Positions 8,474-16,258 of a stretch of DNA of 64,000 nucleotides are shown here, piece by piece. The DNA is from Bacillota bacterium (GTDB lineage: Bacteria; Bacillota; Clostridia; DSM-8532), in contig JAEZLR010000029.1 in NCBI GenBank assembly GCA_023415205.1, positions 124,001 to 188,000 of the forward strand, read 5' to 3'. Within the stretch, counting starts at the first letter, position 1; every line of letters starts with the position of its first letter. Under the pieces are notes generated by a model. The model saw only the letters and a list, made by a program, of their open reading frames with translations. It made no database searches and was not told where the DNA came from. The translations under genes and the position numbers were made by a program.

Positions 8474-9526
8474 ATGAAAATTGCGGAATCCAGCGTTTCG
8501 ATGAACGCACAATGGTCCCAATTCAGGCAACACTCTGCAAAAGAAGCTATTCAGTTCTGGAATCAGGAACCGAATCAAGGTACAAAAGAAAGCATCCTCT
8601 TGAATATCTCAGAGGAAGGAAGAGCACTTTCGCAAAACAGTCAGATCGATAGTCTATCTGAAAGCGAGGAAGATCCTTACGGCCTCACTGAAAGGGATAA
8701 GGAAAAAATCGCACTTCTTGAGGATTTTATTTATGTCCTCACCGGGAAGCGGATTAATTTCAAACCCCTTAACAAGCTTAAACTGGATCGGACGAAGCTT
8801 GCTGAGCTTAAAAACGCCCAGCCTGCAACACCCCGGCCCGGCGTCACGCCTATCCGGCAGGGATGGGGTCTTCGGATTGATGTCCAAGAGACCACCTTTG
8901 AGGCGGAAAAGATGGCCTTCTCCTCCCAGGGATCGGTGAAAACCGAGGATGGGCGTGAGATCAACTTCAATCTGAGCTTTCAAGTCAGCCGGGTGTTCAT
9001 GGAGAGCAAAAGTCTTCAGATTCGTGCAGGCGACGCGCTCCTGGACCCTCTGGTCATCAATTTCAAAAATGCCTCGGCAGCCTTGGGGGATCGCAATTAT
9101 TCCTTTGATATCGACTGCGACGGCAAAAAAGACAACATTGCCTTTACCTCAGCAGGCTCCGGCTTTCTTGCCCTGGACCTTAACGGCAACAACTCCATCG
9201 ATGACGGCAGCGAGCTTTTTGGACCCCAAACAGGCAATGGCTTTAATGAGCTTGCCACCTATGATAACGACAATAATGGGTGGATTGATGAAAACGACGA
9301 CATCTTTGACAAGCTGCGAATCTGGACCCTGGACGAATCAGGAAACAGAACCCTGTTGGCTCTCGGTCAAGCTGGCGTAGGCGCCATTTATCTGGGCAAT
9401 GTCCAGACAGAATTTGGGCTCAAAACCAGCACCAATGAAATGCTGGGCCAAATTCGTCAAACGGGCCTGTTTCTGAAGGAAAGCGGAGAGGCTGGAACCA
9501 TCCAGCATGTGGATCTGGCCATATAA
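8474..9526 (+). CDS. Cytoplasmic-looking protein with EF-hand-like calcium loops, function unknown
   Basis: 350 residues with no signal peptide or membrane segment. The N-terminal third is polar and Glu-rich. The C-terminal half (about 210-350) carries three acidic loops resembling EF-hand or dockerin calcium sites: DIDCDGKKD (212-220), DLNGNNSIDDG (235-245) and DNDNNGWIDEND (264-275). The closing block ends GEAGTIQHVDLAI. Proteins with this C-terminal block occur in Firmicutes and proteobacteria without an assigned role. The ATG at 8474 has AAGGAGG 9 bases upstream, so the open frame to 8273 is ignored. No neighbour suggests a function. Confidence 0.75.
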   Translation: MKIAESSVSMNAQWSQFRQHSAKEAIQFWNQEPNQGTKESILLNISEEGRALSQNSQIDSLSESEEDPYGLTERDKEKIALLEDFIYVLTGKRINFKPLNKLKLDRTKLAELKNAQPATPRPGVTPIRQGWGLRIDVQETTFEAEKMAFSSQGSVKTEDGREINFNLSFQVSRVFMESKSLQIRAGDALLDPLVINFKNASAALGDRNYSFDIDCDGKKDNIAFTSAGSGFLALDLNGNNSIDDGSELFGPQTGNGFNELATYDNDNNGWIDENDDIFDKLRIWTLDESGNRTLLALGQAGVGAIYLGNVQTEFGLKTSTNEMLGQIRQTGLFLKESGEAGTIQHVDLAI

Positions 9527-9550
9527 ACCAGCAGAAAAAACCAGTGAATC

Positions 9551-9601
9551 ACGCCCCCCAAGTTTAAACGGTTGGATATACCGAATAAGCTTGGGGGTGT
9601 T
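9551..9601. terminator. Hairpin between convergent genes
   Basis: ACGCCCCCCAAG pairs with CTTGGGGGTGT around a 27-base loop, between the Ca-loop gene and the DUF2812 gene. The T-tract is weak on both strands, so it is a possible bidirectional terminator. Confidence 0.5.
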
Positions 9602-9603
9602 CT

Positions 9604-10143
9604 TTATCTTAGTCTATTCTTATTTATTTTAATCATGGCGTATCCAATAGAGAGCGCTATGCCGTAGGTCAATAACATACCAAGAATAAATTGAAGAATG
9701 TCTCCAGGAGATAATTGCTTAAAGGTAAAAATGAAGCCTAGGGTTGTTATGAACGCGGTCAGCAGGAACATGGAAAAAGCCACAGCAGCAGCAGCGAGGT
9801 CTCGCTTACTTCTTTTCTCCAAGCTTTCCAGATCAGTAAAGGATTCCGGCCTTTCCTGTGTATATTCTTTTCTCCAAACAAAAACACTGGCCATCTGCCC
9901 CATAAGCTCCCAACCGAACTGTTCATAAGTCAATCTATAATCCTTTTTCGGGGAAGTTTGTATATCATACACAAAACGGTACTGCTTTGGGTCCCCCTTT
10001 TTAAAAGTCATTCGTATAGAGCTCCATTGGCTTATGCTTTCCACATGCCATCCCTGTAAAGCCAGGTCTTCAAGCCATTTTTCATAATCAGCCGGAACAA
10101 TATTCTTAAAGGCTGAGAGCCAAACCGTTCTTTTTTTACTCAT
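9604..10143 (-). CDS. DUF2812 membrane protein
   Basis: A 179-residue protein. The N-terminal DUF2812 domain (about 1-95) has the pattern ADYEKWLEDLALQGWHV and YEQFGWELMGQMASVFVWR. Two membrane segments follow at about 117-138 and 148-168. The start ATG overlaps the stop of the PadR gene (ATGA), so the two are translationally coupled. PadR-DUF2812 pairs are common in Firmicutes, the membrane protein being the regulator's immediate target. No biochemical function is known to me. Confidence 0.85.
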   Translation of the reverse strand: MSKKRTVWLSAFKNIVPADYEKWLEDLALQGWHVESISQWSSIRMTFKKGDPKQYRFVYDIQTSPKKDYRLTYEQFGWELMGQMASVFVWRKEYTQERPESFTDLESLEKRSKRDLAAAAVAFSMFLLTAFITTLGFIFTFKQLSPGDILQFILGMLLTYGIALSIGYAMIKINKNRLR

Positions 10144-10457
10144 AGCAATCCCTCCACATTATGATACATTTCTTTAATGCGGTGCGCCTCTTCCAACAAA
10201 ATTTGCTTGCCTATGTCCGTTATGACATAGAATTTTCTTCTATCAATTTCTTTTACCGGTGCGATAAGCCCCTCAGACTCGAGCTTTCCAATACTTTGGT
10301 AAATCGTTCCTGCGCCTAAGACAATCCGTCCCTTTGTCAACTCTTTAACATATTGCATGATCCCATAACCATGACGCTCCTCCTGCAAGGAAAGGAGAAT
10401 ATAAAACATGGTTTCGCTCATGGGCATAAACCGCCTACGTATCTTTTCAAACGACAA
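10140..10457 (-). CDS. PadR-family transcriptional repressor
   Basis: A 105-residue winged-helix protein: MPMSETMFYILLSLQEERHG, GYGIMQYVKEL, then GRIVLGAGTIYQSIGKLESEGLI, the PadR recognition and wing region. The TTG at 10457 is the likely start because GGAGGTG lies 5 bases before it; a GTG/ATG at 10478/10475 would overlap that site. It is the first gene of the PadR-DUF2812 pair. Palindromes at 10487-10503 and 10511-10531 upstream suggest autoregulation. Family members often respond to phenolics or antibiotics; the ligand here is unknown. Confidence 0.9.
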   Translation of the reverse strand: MSFEKIRRRFMPMSETMFYILLSLQEERHGYGIMQYVKELTKGRIVLGAGTIYQSIGKLESEGLIAPVKEIDRRKFYVITDIGKQILLEEAHRIKEMYHNVEGLL

Positions 10458-10510
10458 GTTAACACCTCCATACATCACGCTACACTATATCACATCATGA
10501 TATATAAATG

Positions 10511-10531
10511 ATACATCACGGCGTGATGTAT
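10511..10531. promoter_or_regulatory. PadR operator candidate
   Basis: A perfect inverted repeat with arms ATACATCACG and CGTGATGTAT around one central base, 54 bases upstream of the padR start. The half-site TACATCACG recurs at 10471-10479, 41 bases closer to the gene, and a second dyad ATATCA-N5-TGATAT lies at 10487-10503. ATGT/ACAT dyads are typical PadR targets. Confidence 0.65.
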
Positions 10532-10580
10532 GTCAATAGCGCTAAAAACTAAATCTCTTAAGGTATATTAAACGTGATTA

Positions 10581-10615
10581 AGGGCCTGTCACCTGCCATA
10601 CAGGCGACAAGCCCT
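10581..10615 (-). terminator. Hairpin downstream of the DUF3788 gene
   Basis: AGGGC-TGTC-CCTG pairs with CAGG-GACA-GCCCT with single-base bulges and loop CCATA. It follows the DUF3788 stop by 18 bases. The T-tract is poor, so termination strength is uncertain. Confidence 0.5.
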
Positions 10616-10632
10616 CCCAATTTAATCTTTTT

Positions 10633-11118
10633 TCATCTAGCCTGTCTACGGATGGAGATGCACCGTTTGACATCCTCCAGAATCCCTTCATCGACCACAT
10701 TAATCATGAGCCATTTCTGACCCATACCGGCCTTTGTCTCTCGGTATAGCTCCTGAAGATATGAGGTAAAAGAAGGAAGAGCCATTTCGGTTTCCAGCCG
10801 TTCACGCTGTCCTATGACAATTAAGGCTGTAAAATATCCCTCCATGGGGTATAGTGTGCACAGGCTCCGTCCAGATTTTTTATATTTAATGTTCCAGCCC
10901 TTCTGCATGGAGCATGCGCTATATTCAACCAACGGCTTGATTTGATACTCTTTCTCCATATGGCCCAAAAGACTTTCCCAAAGCGGATTGTTCACATAGT
11001 CCCTCAGGATTTCCATGGATGGAGGGACAGTTCCATCAGTTTTATTCCAAACGGCCTTTTTTTTCTTGTTCTCATGAAGTGGCTTAACAGGGCTTTGTAT
11101 GTCCTCCCATGCATGCAT
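10633..11118 (-). CDS. DUF3788 family protein
   Basis: A 161-residue soluble protein with the DUF3788 pattern: NNPLWESLLGHMEKEY, CSMQKGWNIKYKKSGRSLC, TLYPMEGYFTALIVIG, MGQKWLMINV and a final LEDVKRCISIRR. AAGGAGG precedes the ATG. The family is common in Clostridia and of unknown function; its fold is thought to resemble small DUF1801/YdhG-like proteins. It stands alone, between the propeller-like gene's terminator and the PadR pair. Confidence 0.85.
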   Translation of the reverse strand: MHAWEDIQSPVKPLHENKKKKAVWNKTDGTVPPSMEILRDYVNNPLWESLLGHMEKEYQIKPLVEYSACSMQKGWNIKYKKSGRSLCTLYPMEGYFTALIVIGQRERLETEMALPSFTSYLQELYRETKAGMGQKWLMINVVDEGILEDVKRCISIRRQAR

Positions 11119-11201
11119 AAAAAAACCTCCTTGGTTATTGAATATAGGATAACACAGAATAGAAGCATCCGCTTGTTCCGTAATGCCCTTTTTAATAAAG
11201 C

Positions 11202-11231
11202 AAGCTCCTGCATACCTCGATGCAGGAGCTT
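11202..11231 (-). terminator. Terminator of the hydantoinase-type operon
   Basis: A perfect 12-base stem (AAGCTCCTGCAT/ATGCAGGAGCTT) with a 6-base loop, 34 bases past the last stop codon. The minus strand continues GCTTTATT, a weak T-tract. Confidence 0.7.
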
Positions 11232-11265
11232 AATTGTCCCCCCTATAAAATCTACTTATTTAATA

Positions 11266-13233
11266 CTATAGCCGGCATATATAGACGCAGCCAAGACGAT
11301 CCTTAGCCCCAATAATAAGAGTATTCCCCTCCGGGCTCAACGCACAGCAGCTTAAGAGGCAGCTTGCCGCGTTGCCAAATAGGTATCCGTCGGTTGCAAG
11401 GCGACCTAGCATGCGCGCGCCATTTTCAAAATCGAACTTGAACACGGTGCCCAGATCCTCCTCATCCCCCGCAACACCATAGACTACCGTTTTTGCCTCA
11501 TTGGTTGCCATATCACGCACAGTACCGCTTGCCGCAACAGGACCAAGGGCAAAGGTACCCTTAGGGGAGGCGATGGCAAGAAGGCCATCCTCTGTGGCCA
11601 CTAAATGGCTCCCATCACAGAGCTCAACCGACAGCTTGGGAACGGCTTTATACTGTCTACCAGGGTACCAGGGAAGACCTTGGGCCTGAATACAGGTCTT
11701 TTCCTTCACTTCCCGGGTATTTTCGGCTATTTCCAGGATTTCGCCCTCAGGACTTATCCTGGCACGCTTGGTACCGCCATCAAAAATGGCATAAATCTGA
11801 TCTCCCTCAAAGCCTACCTCATCCACCCCGGAGGTTTCCACTCTGCTATAATCTACCTCTTTCCAAAGACGGACAGGGATGATCTGATTAGCAGCAAATA
11901 GTGTAGGATTCTGGCCAATGATCTTCCAGGTGTTTCTTAGGTTTTGGGCATGTTCCAGATGGCAGGTGTTATTGGGATAAATAAATGGATCCTGAGAGAT
12001 TTCACCCTTTCTGTGGTAATGCTCCTCAAAAAGGTTTAAATCAATGGCCGTCACATCCACACCTTCATCGGCATAGTTGGTGCCCACCACATACAGAAGG
12101 TTTCTGGTTTTTTCACAATAGACGCCTGTTGTGGTGGTGACGATACGTTTGTCCGTACCCACAATGCCGCAGAATTCCGGCTTGCCCCCTGCCATGATAT
12201 CCCAGCGTATCAAGGAACAGGGTGGCTTGTAATCCTCTTCCCTGTCATGACGAAGGGCACAGAGCACCAGCCATAGAACACCCTTCTGATCAAAAACCAT
12301 TCCACCCACATAGTCGTTATTGCTCATGCCACAGGTATACTCTTTTGCCGGCTTGTATCCCCCCATGTTCTTAAGGGTGTTGGTTTCGGGGTCATAGACA
12401 GACAACTCATCATGGAACTGTCCGGTCATGTAGATTTTGCCGTCGGGCCCGTTTACTGCACTGGCCAAATAGCTCCTTGCACGCTTTTTAGTCTGGCAGG
12501 AGTTGGGCAGCATAATCCCTGTATCCTCGACCTTTTGAGTATCGACATTGATTCTTTTAAGATAACCGCTTCGGGTTGTGAAATAGATATTTTCGTCAGG
12601 GCCGATCACCAAACGATAGGTATGGCGCTCAGTGACCTGACCCATATCGAAGGTTCTTCTTTCATCTAGATTATAGCGGTATAAATGCCCTCTCATAAAC
12701 CCCAGCATGTAATAGTTTCTGTGTTTCCTGTCGTAAACACCACCATAGATGGACTCTCTGGGTGCGGGTATCCCCAGGTTCTCAACTTCCCCGTTTTTGC
12801 GGTAGATAAAGAGCGTGGACCCGGGATAGCCTTCCCAAGGGCTTTGATAATAGGCCTCCGGCATCCAGGCGGGATGTCCGGGCGCTTTGTCGGTGGTATG
12901 AGTGGCCATGATCAAATCGCCATTTTCCATCTCCGACATACTTGTGTGGAATTTACTGTCCCGGATCGTTCTGTCGTGGGGCATGATATAGTCCTTGGAA
13001 TAAAAATGCTCAACCATTTCGTTCCTATCATAAACATATTCGGCAAGCTTCGCATACTCGCTGGTTGTAAGCTCACTGCACAGACTCAGGAACAGTCGTC
13101 CGTCACGGGTGAGGGTGCTATCCCAGCTTGCATTATGTAAAGACTTCGGCATTATAACCTGGCGCACACCCTCTTGACAGATCATCCTGTAATCTTCTTT
13201 CCTTTGGGGATCAATAAGAAATTCCTTTTCCAT
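11266..13233 (-). CDS. Large propeller-like protein of unknown function
   Basis: 655 residues without signal peptide or membrane segment. Repeated blade-like units contain YGGVYDRKHRNYYMLGF, YRLVIGPDENIYFTT, ASAVNGPDGKIYMTGQ, YVGGMVFDQKGVLWLVL and CALSPEGNTLIIGAKD. Each pairs a Gly/Asp turn with a beta strand, as in NHL, SMP-30 or quinoprotein-type propellers. I do not recognise the specific family. It is the last gene of the operon, so it may bind or sense the pathway substrate or act as a lactonase-like enzyme. The fold is inferred from repeats only. Confidence 0.7.
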   Translation of the reverse strand: MEKEFLIDPQRKEDYRMICQEGVRQVIMPKSLHNASWDSTLTRDGRLFLSLCSELTTSEYAKLAEYVYDRNEMVEHFYSKDYIMPHDRTIRDSKFHTSMSEMENGDLIMATHTTDKAPGHPAWMPEAYYQSPWEGYPGSTLFIYRKNGEVENLGIPAPRESIYGGVYDRKHRNYYMLGFMRGHLYRYNLDERRTFDMGQVTERHTYRLVIGPDENIYFTTRSGYLKRINVDTQKVEDTGIMLPNSCQTKKRARSYLASAVNGPDGKIYMTGQFHDELSVYDPETNTLKNMGGYKPAKEYTCGMSNNDYVGGMVFDQKGVLWLVLCALRHDREEDYKPPCSLIRWDIMAGGKPEFCGIVGTDKRIVTTTTGVYCEKTRNLLYVVGTNYADEGVDVTAIDLNLFEEHYHRKGEISQDPFIYPNNTCHLEHAQNLRNTWKIIGQNPTLFAANQIIPVRLWKEVDYSRVETSGVDEVGFEGDQIYAIFDGGTKRARISPEGEILEIAENTREVKEKTCIQAQGLPWYPGRQYKAVPKLSVELCDGSHLVATEDGLLAIASPKGTFALGPVAASGTVRDMATNEAKTVVYGVAGDEEDLGTVFKFDFENGARMLGRLATDGYLFGNAASCLLSCCALSPEGNTLIIGAKDRLGCVYICRL

Positions 13234-13269
13234 AGCAACTCCTTTTCATAAGCTTGTTTCTGCAAAAGC

Positions 13270-13866
13270 CTATAGGTCACTTTCTTTCCATAGCTCTTGA
13301 TGGTGCAATAGGTAATCAAACACGAAAGGGTTCTCCTTCAGGTTCAAGACCTTTTGTGCAAAGGCATTGGCCGATATCTCACTCACATAATAAACGGGCT
13401 TTTGGGTTTGAAACCACAATACCTTTTGGTCCAACTTAAAGTTTTCTCCCACCAAGCCACGTTTTGAAAGCTCAATATAGTGGAAGTACTCATGACAAAC
13501 CAGAACCTCCATGATCTTCTCCCGGCTGTTTTCTATCCCTAGAATATCTGCTGCCGGTGTTTCAAGAACGCTTTCAAGGCCTTGCTTGTAGATAACAATG
13601 GACTTGACGGTATCATCGTAGAGTGCTCTTAACAGATTATTCCCAAACACCCCGCCCTCTTGCAGTTCAATTCGGATATGATCCTTCTTCACCTGAGACA
13701 GAATATCGGTGTTAGCATAGTTTTTAGCTTCTTCCTCACCTATTTGGATTGCCCTGGACGCCCATTCCTCCAACTGTTCCGGCGGCAAATCCTTGGACTT
13801 TTTCATAGATTTCAAAAAGTCCATACTTAAAGCAAGTGCATCTGGAACCCTGAACCTGTCATTCAT
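13270..13866 (-). CDS. Putative zinc metallopeptidase-like protein (HExxH)
   Basis: A 198-residue soluble protein. HEYFH at about residues 125-129 matches HExxH, and YVSEISANAFAQ about 30 residues later offers the third-ligand glutamate of gluzincin-type enzymes. The N-terminal half (DALALSMDFLKSMKKSK) is helical and charged. No peptidase family is recognised with confidence. Its place between a Gfo/Idh oxidoreductase and a propeller-like gene suggests an amidohydrolytic or maturation role in the same pathway, which is an inference. Confidence 0.65.
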   Translation of the reverse strand: MNDRFRVPDALALSMDFLKSMKKSKDLPPEQLEEWASRAIQIGEEEAKNYANTDILSQVKKDHIRIELQEGGVFGNNLLRALYDDTVKSIVIYKQGLESVLETPAADILGIENSREKIMEVLVCHEYFHYIELSKRGLVGENFKLDQKVLWFQTQKPVYYVSEISANAFAQKVLNLKENPFVFDYLLHHQELWKESDL

Positions 13867-13876
13867 AAGAAACCCC

Positions 13877-14893
13877 TTAATAATTGATTTCTATGGTTTT
13901 CCCCTGATTTTCCATGGACTCGTCAATTGCAGAAAGAACACAAAGCGTATGATAGCCATCCCATTCGTTTGTGACGGTGGGTACTCCTCCATCAATGCTT
14001 CTGGCGAAGGTTTCAATCATATTGCGGCGCAGACCGCTGTAATAGCCGTAAAGGTCATACTCGAAAATACCACCGATGGAGTAGCTCTCCGGTGTCAGTT
14101 TTTCAACAATGGGCACTCCTGCATCAACAGTCATGGCCGTATTGGTTCCGCTGACCAAAAGATTAACGCTGGCGGTCAAGGGCTTACTGTCCGGAATAAC
14201 CCAGTTTGCCTCGAATGTGGAAATACAACCATTTTCAAGGGTCGCCGTCACTTTTACAAGATCATAGGTATTGATACCCATGGAGAGGAGCTTTTTCTTT
14301 ACACCCACAGCCGACAAGGATTTGACTCTACAGTTATTGATCCACATGGTTGCATCCAGAGCATGGCTCAGGAGGAACCAGGACGGGGATGAGTTAGCTG
14401 ACCAACTGAGCATTTTTGTGGGCACAAACAGCTTATTAAGCATTAGGAAGTTGGTCGAAAGGATGTCTCCGAACTCACCAGCTTTTACGGCGTTTTTAAT
14501 ATTCATATAAATGGGCATGAATCTGAAAAGGTGGGCCATTTGAACCTGAACCCCATTGCGGGCTATCGCGTCCAGCATCCTCTTTCCGTCTTCAACGTTT
14601 GTTGCAAAGGGCTTTTCAATCATCATGGCTTTCTTTGCATTGGCACACTTGATGACGGGCTCTGCGTGAAGATTATCGGGGGTGGCGATAATAACTGCGT
14701 CAATATCACTTTTTGCGAGCATCTCATCCACATCGGTATAGACTGGAGCTCCCCCGGCAAGCTCTGCCAGCTTTTGGGCAGACTCAAGCCTCACATCACA
14801 GATGGCGTTAATTTTGATGAGATGATTACCAATCATGGATTTGACGTGCAGCGTTCCCATTAATCCTGCACCAATAACACCTATTTTAACCAT
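13877..14893 (-). CDS. Gfo/Idh/MocA family oxidoreductase
   Basis: A 338-residue NAD(P)-dependent oxidoreductase. The Rossmann motif GVIGAGLMGTLHV is at residues 4-16, the EKP motif is in MMIEKPFATNVEDGKRML near residue 93, and the C-terminal alpha/beta substrate domain follows. AGGAGG precedes the ATG. Relatives oxidise cyclic polyols, sugars or amino-sugars at a hydroxyl. It is tightly packed: 11 bases after the FAD oxidoreductase and 10 before the HExxH gene. The substrate is unknown. Confidence 0.88.
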   Translation of the reverse strand: MVKIGVIGAGLMGTLHVKSMIGNHLIKINAICDVRLESAQKLAELAGGAPVYTDVDEMLAKSDIDAVIIATPDNLHAEPVIKCANAKKAMMIEKPFATNVEDGKRMLDAIARNGVQVQMAHLFRFMPIYMNIKNAVKAGEFGDILSTNFLMLNKLFVPTKMLSWSANSSPSWFLLSHALDATMWINNCRVKSLSAVGVKKKLLSMGINTYDLVKVTATLENGCISTFEANWVIPDSKPLTASVNLLVSGTNTAMTVDAGVPIVEKLTPESYSIGGIFEYDLYGYYSGLRRNMIETFARSIDGGVPTVTNEWDGYHTLCVLSAIDESMENQGKTIEINY

Positions 14894-14904
14894 AACTCCT
14901 CCTA

Positions 14905-16248
14905 TCAGAGATAAACACCGTCATTTATCAGGGTATCTCTCAGTTTTTTAATATCAATATCCTTGAGTATCTGGGTACAATCCTTGACAGCTATTGCAAC
15001 AGCCGTTCCTGCAGCCTGTCCCATTCCAAAACAACCCGGTGTTGTCCTGATGGCGCTTTGTGCCATGACATCACAGGATATGCTTCTTCCAGCAACTACA
15101 AGATTTTTAATTTCCTTTGGGAGAAGGGCTCTATAGGGAATTCCGTAGGCTGTGACCTCGGCCAGATGAATTCCGTTTCCTGTGGGGTCATGGCGATCCA
15201 CCGTATAGGCATAGATACAGATATTATCTTCAAAATGCCTTCCCTTAATCAAATCATCAAGGGTCAGTATGTATTCACCCATAATTCTTCTGCTTTCCCT
15301 AATCCCTATAACGGAGGCAACACTATGAAGATAGGCATTTTCAAAACCAGGAAGATATTTCTTCATGACTCTTGCTACTTCCATCGCCTGGCGCCGTCCT
15401 ATGAGCTCAGCCTTTGTCAGGGCCTCCGCGTCAGTTGAATCAATGCCCAGTATCCTGGTTGTATTGACGGTAGCTATATCCTCCCTGTAACCTCTGAAGA
15501 AAAGAAACCGGTCACGCTGAATATCCACTTTAATCTCTTCCTTACACTTTTCCCAAAGGGAGAAAAATCCAGAAACAGCGTAGGGTAATTCTTTTTCCAG
15601 CACATCAAAGCGTGTTCTGAAATGAAACTCCTTGGGGTTTGACACCATGTACTGACGTACTTTTTCAAAATCCACATTGGCCATTGTAAAATTCATAGTT
15701 GCCGGCTGAACTTTTCCGTCATTATTCTCACCCTTTTCAAATTGGCACCCTGAGTATGCGGCCAGATCCGCATCCCCGGTGCCGTCAATGAAGAAATCGC
15801 CTTCTATCCGTATTTCACCATCTTTATTGGCTGCCTTAACGGCCATGATGCGGTCATTGGCCCTGTCTACACCGTAGATAAAGGTATGGTAAAGCACCCT
15901 GACGCCTGCTTCCGTGACCATGTCAGCAAGTACAGCCTTTAATGCTTCAACATCAAAAGGTGTGATGGTTGCGGTTTCTCCTGCAGTATCGGAAACATGA
16001 CCTTGTGAAGCACCCATATTGATGAGCCTTTGAACGATCTCCTCTCCTATTCCCAGGATGGTCTGTTTTCCGTCCTTAGCATGGAAGGTCATCCAAGGCG
16101 CAACGCCACCGACAGTGGACATCCCCCCTAAACAGCCGTACTGCTCAACAAGAAGAACCTCCGCGCCATTTCTTGCAGCCGCTATGGCTGATGATATACC
16201 CACCGGTCCACCACCGGCCACTACCACCTGTGCTCTGTAGGTTTTCAT
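14905..16248 (-). CDS. FAD-dependent oxidoreductase (FAD_oxidored type)
   Basis: A 447-residue flavoprotein. VVVAGGGPVGISSAIAAARN at residues 7-26 is the FAD dinucleotide fold, followed by YGCLGGMSTVGG. DGTGDADLAAYSGC lies mid-protein, and the C-terminal block VAGRSISCDVMAQSAIR with GMGQAAGTAVAIAV is typical of PF12831-type proteins. The ATG at 16248 follows GGAGAAGG; the upstream gene's stop lies 10 bases before. These enzymes are often found beside catabolic hydrolases and permeases, with few known substrates. It probably oxidises the operon's substrate or an intermediate. Confidence 0.88.
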   Translation of the reverse strand: MKTYRAQVVVAGGGPVGISSAIAAARNGAEVLLVEQYGCLGGMSTVGGVAPWMTFHAKDGKQTILGIGEEIVQRLINMGASQGHVSDTAGETATITPFDVEALKAVLADMVTEAGVRVLYHTFIYGVDRANDRIMAVKAANKDGEIRIEGDFFIDGTGDADLAAYSGCQFEKGENNDGKVQPATMNFTMANVDFEKVRQYMVSNPKEFHFRTRFDVLEKELPYAVSGFFSLWEKCKEEIKVDIQRDRFLFFRGYREDIATVNTTRILGIDSTDAEALTKAELIGRRQAMEVARVMKKYLPGFENAYLHSVASVIGIRESRRIMGEYILTLDDLIKGRHFEDNICIYAYTVDRHDPTGNGIHLAEVTAYGIPYRALLPKEIKNLVVAGRSISCDVMAQSAIRTTPGCFGMGQAAGTAVAIAVKDCTQILKDIDIKKLRDTLINDGVYL

Positions 16249-16258
16249 ATTCCTTCTC

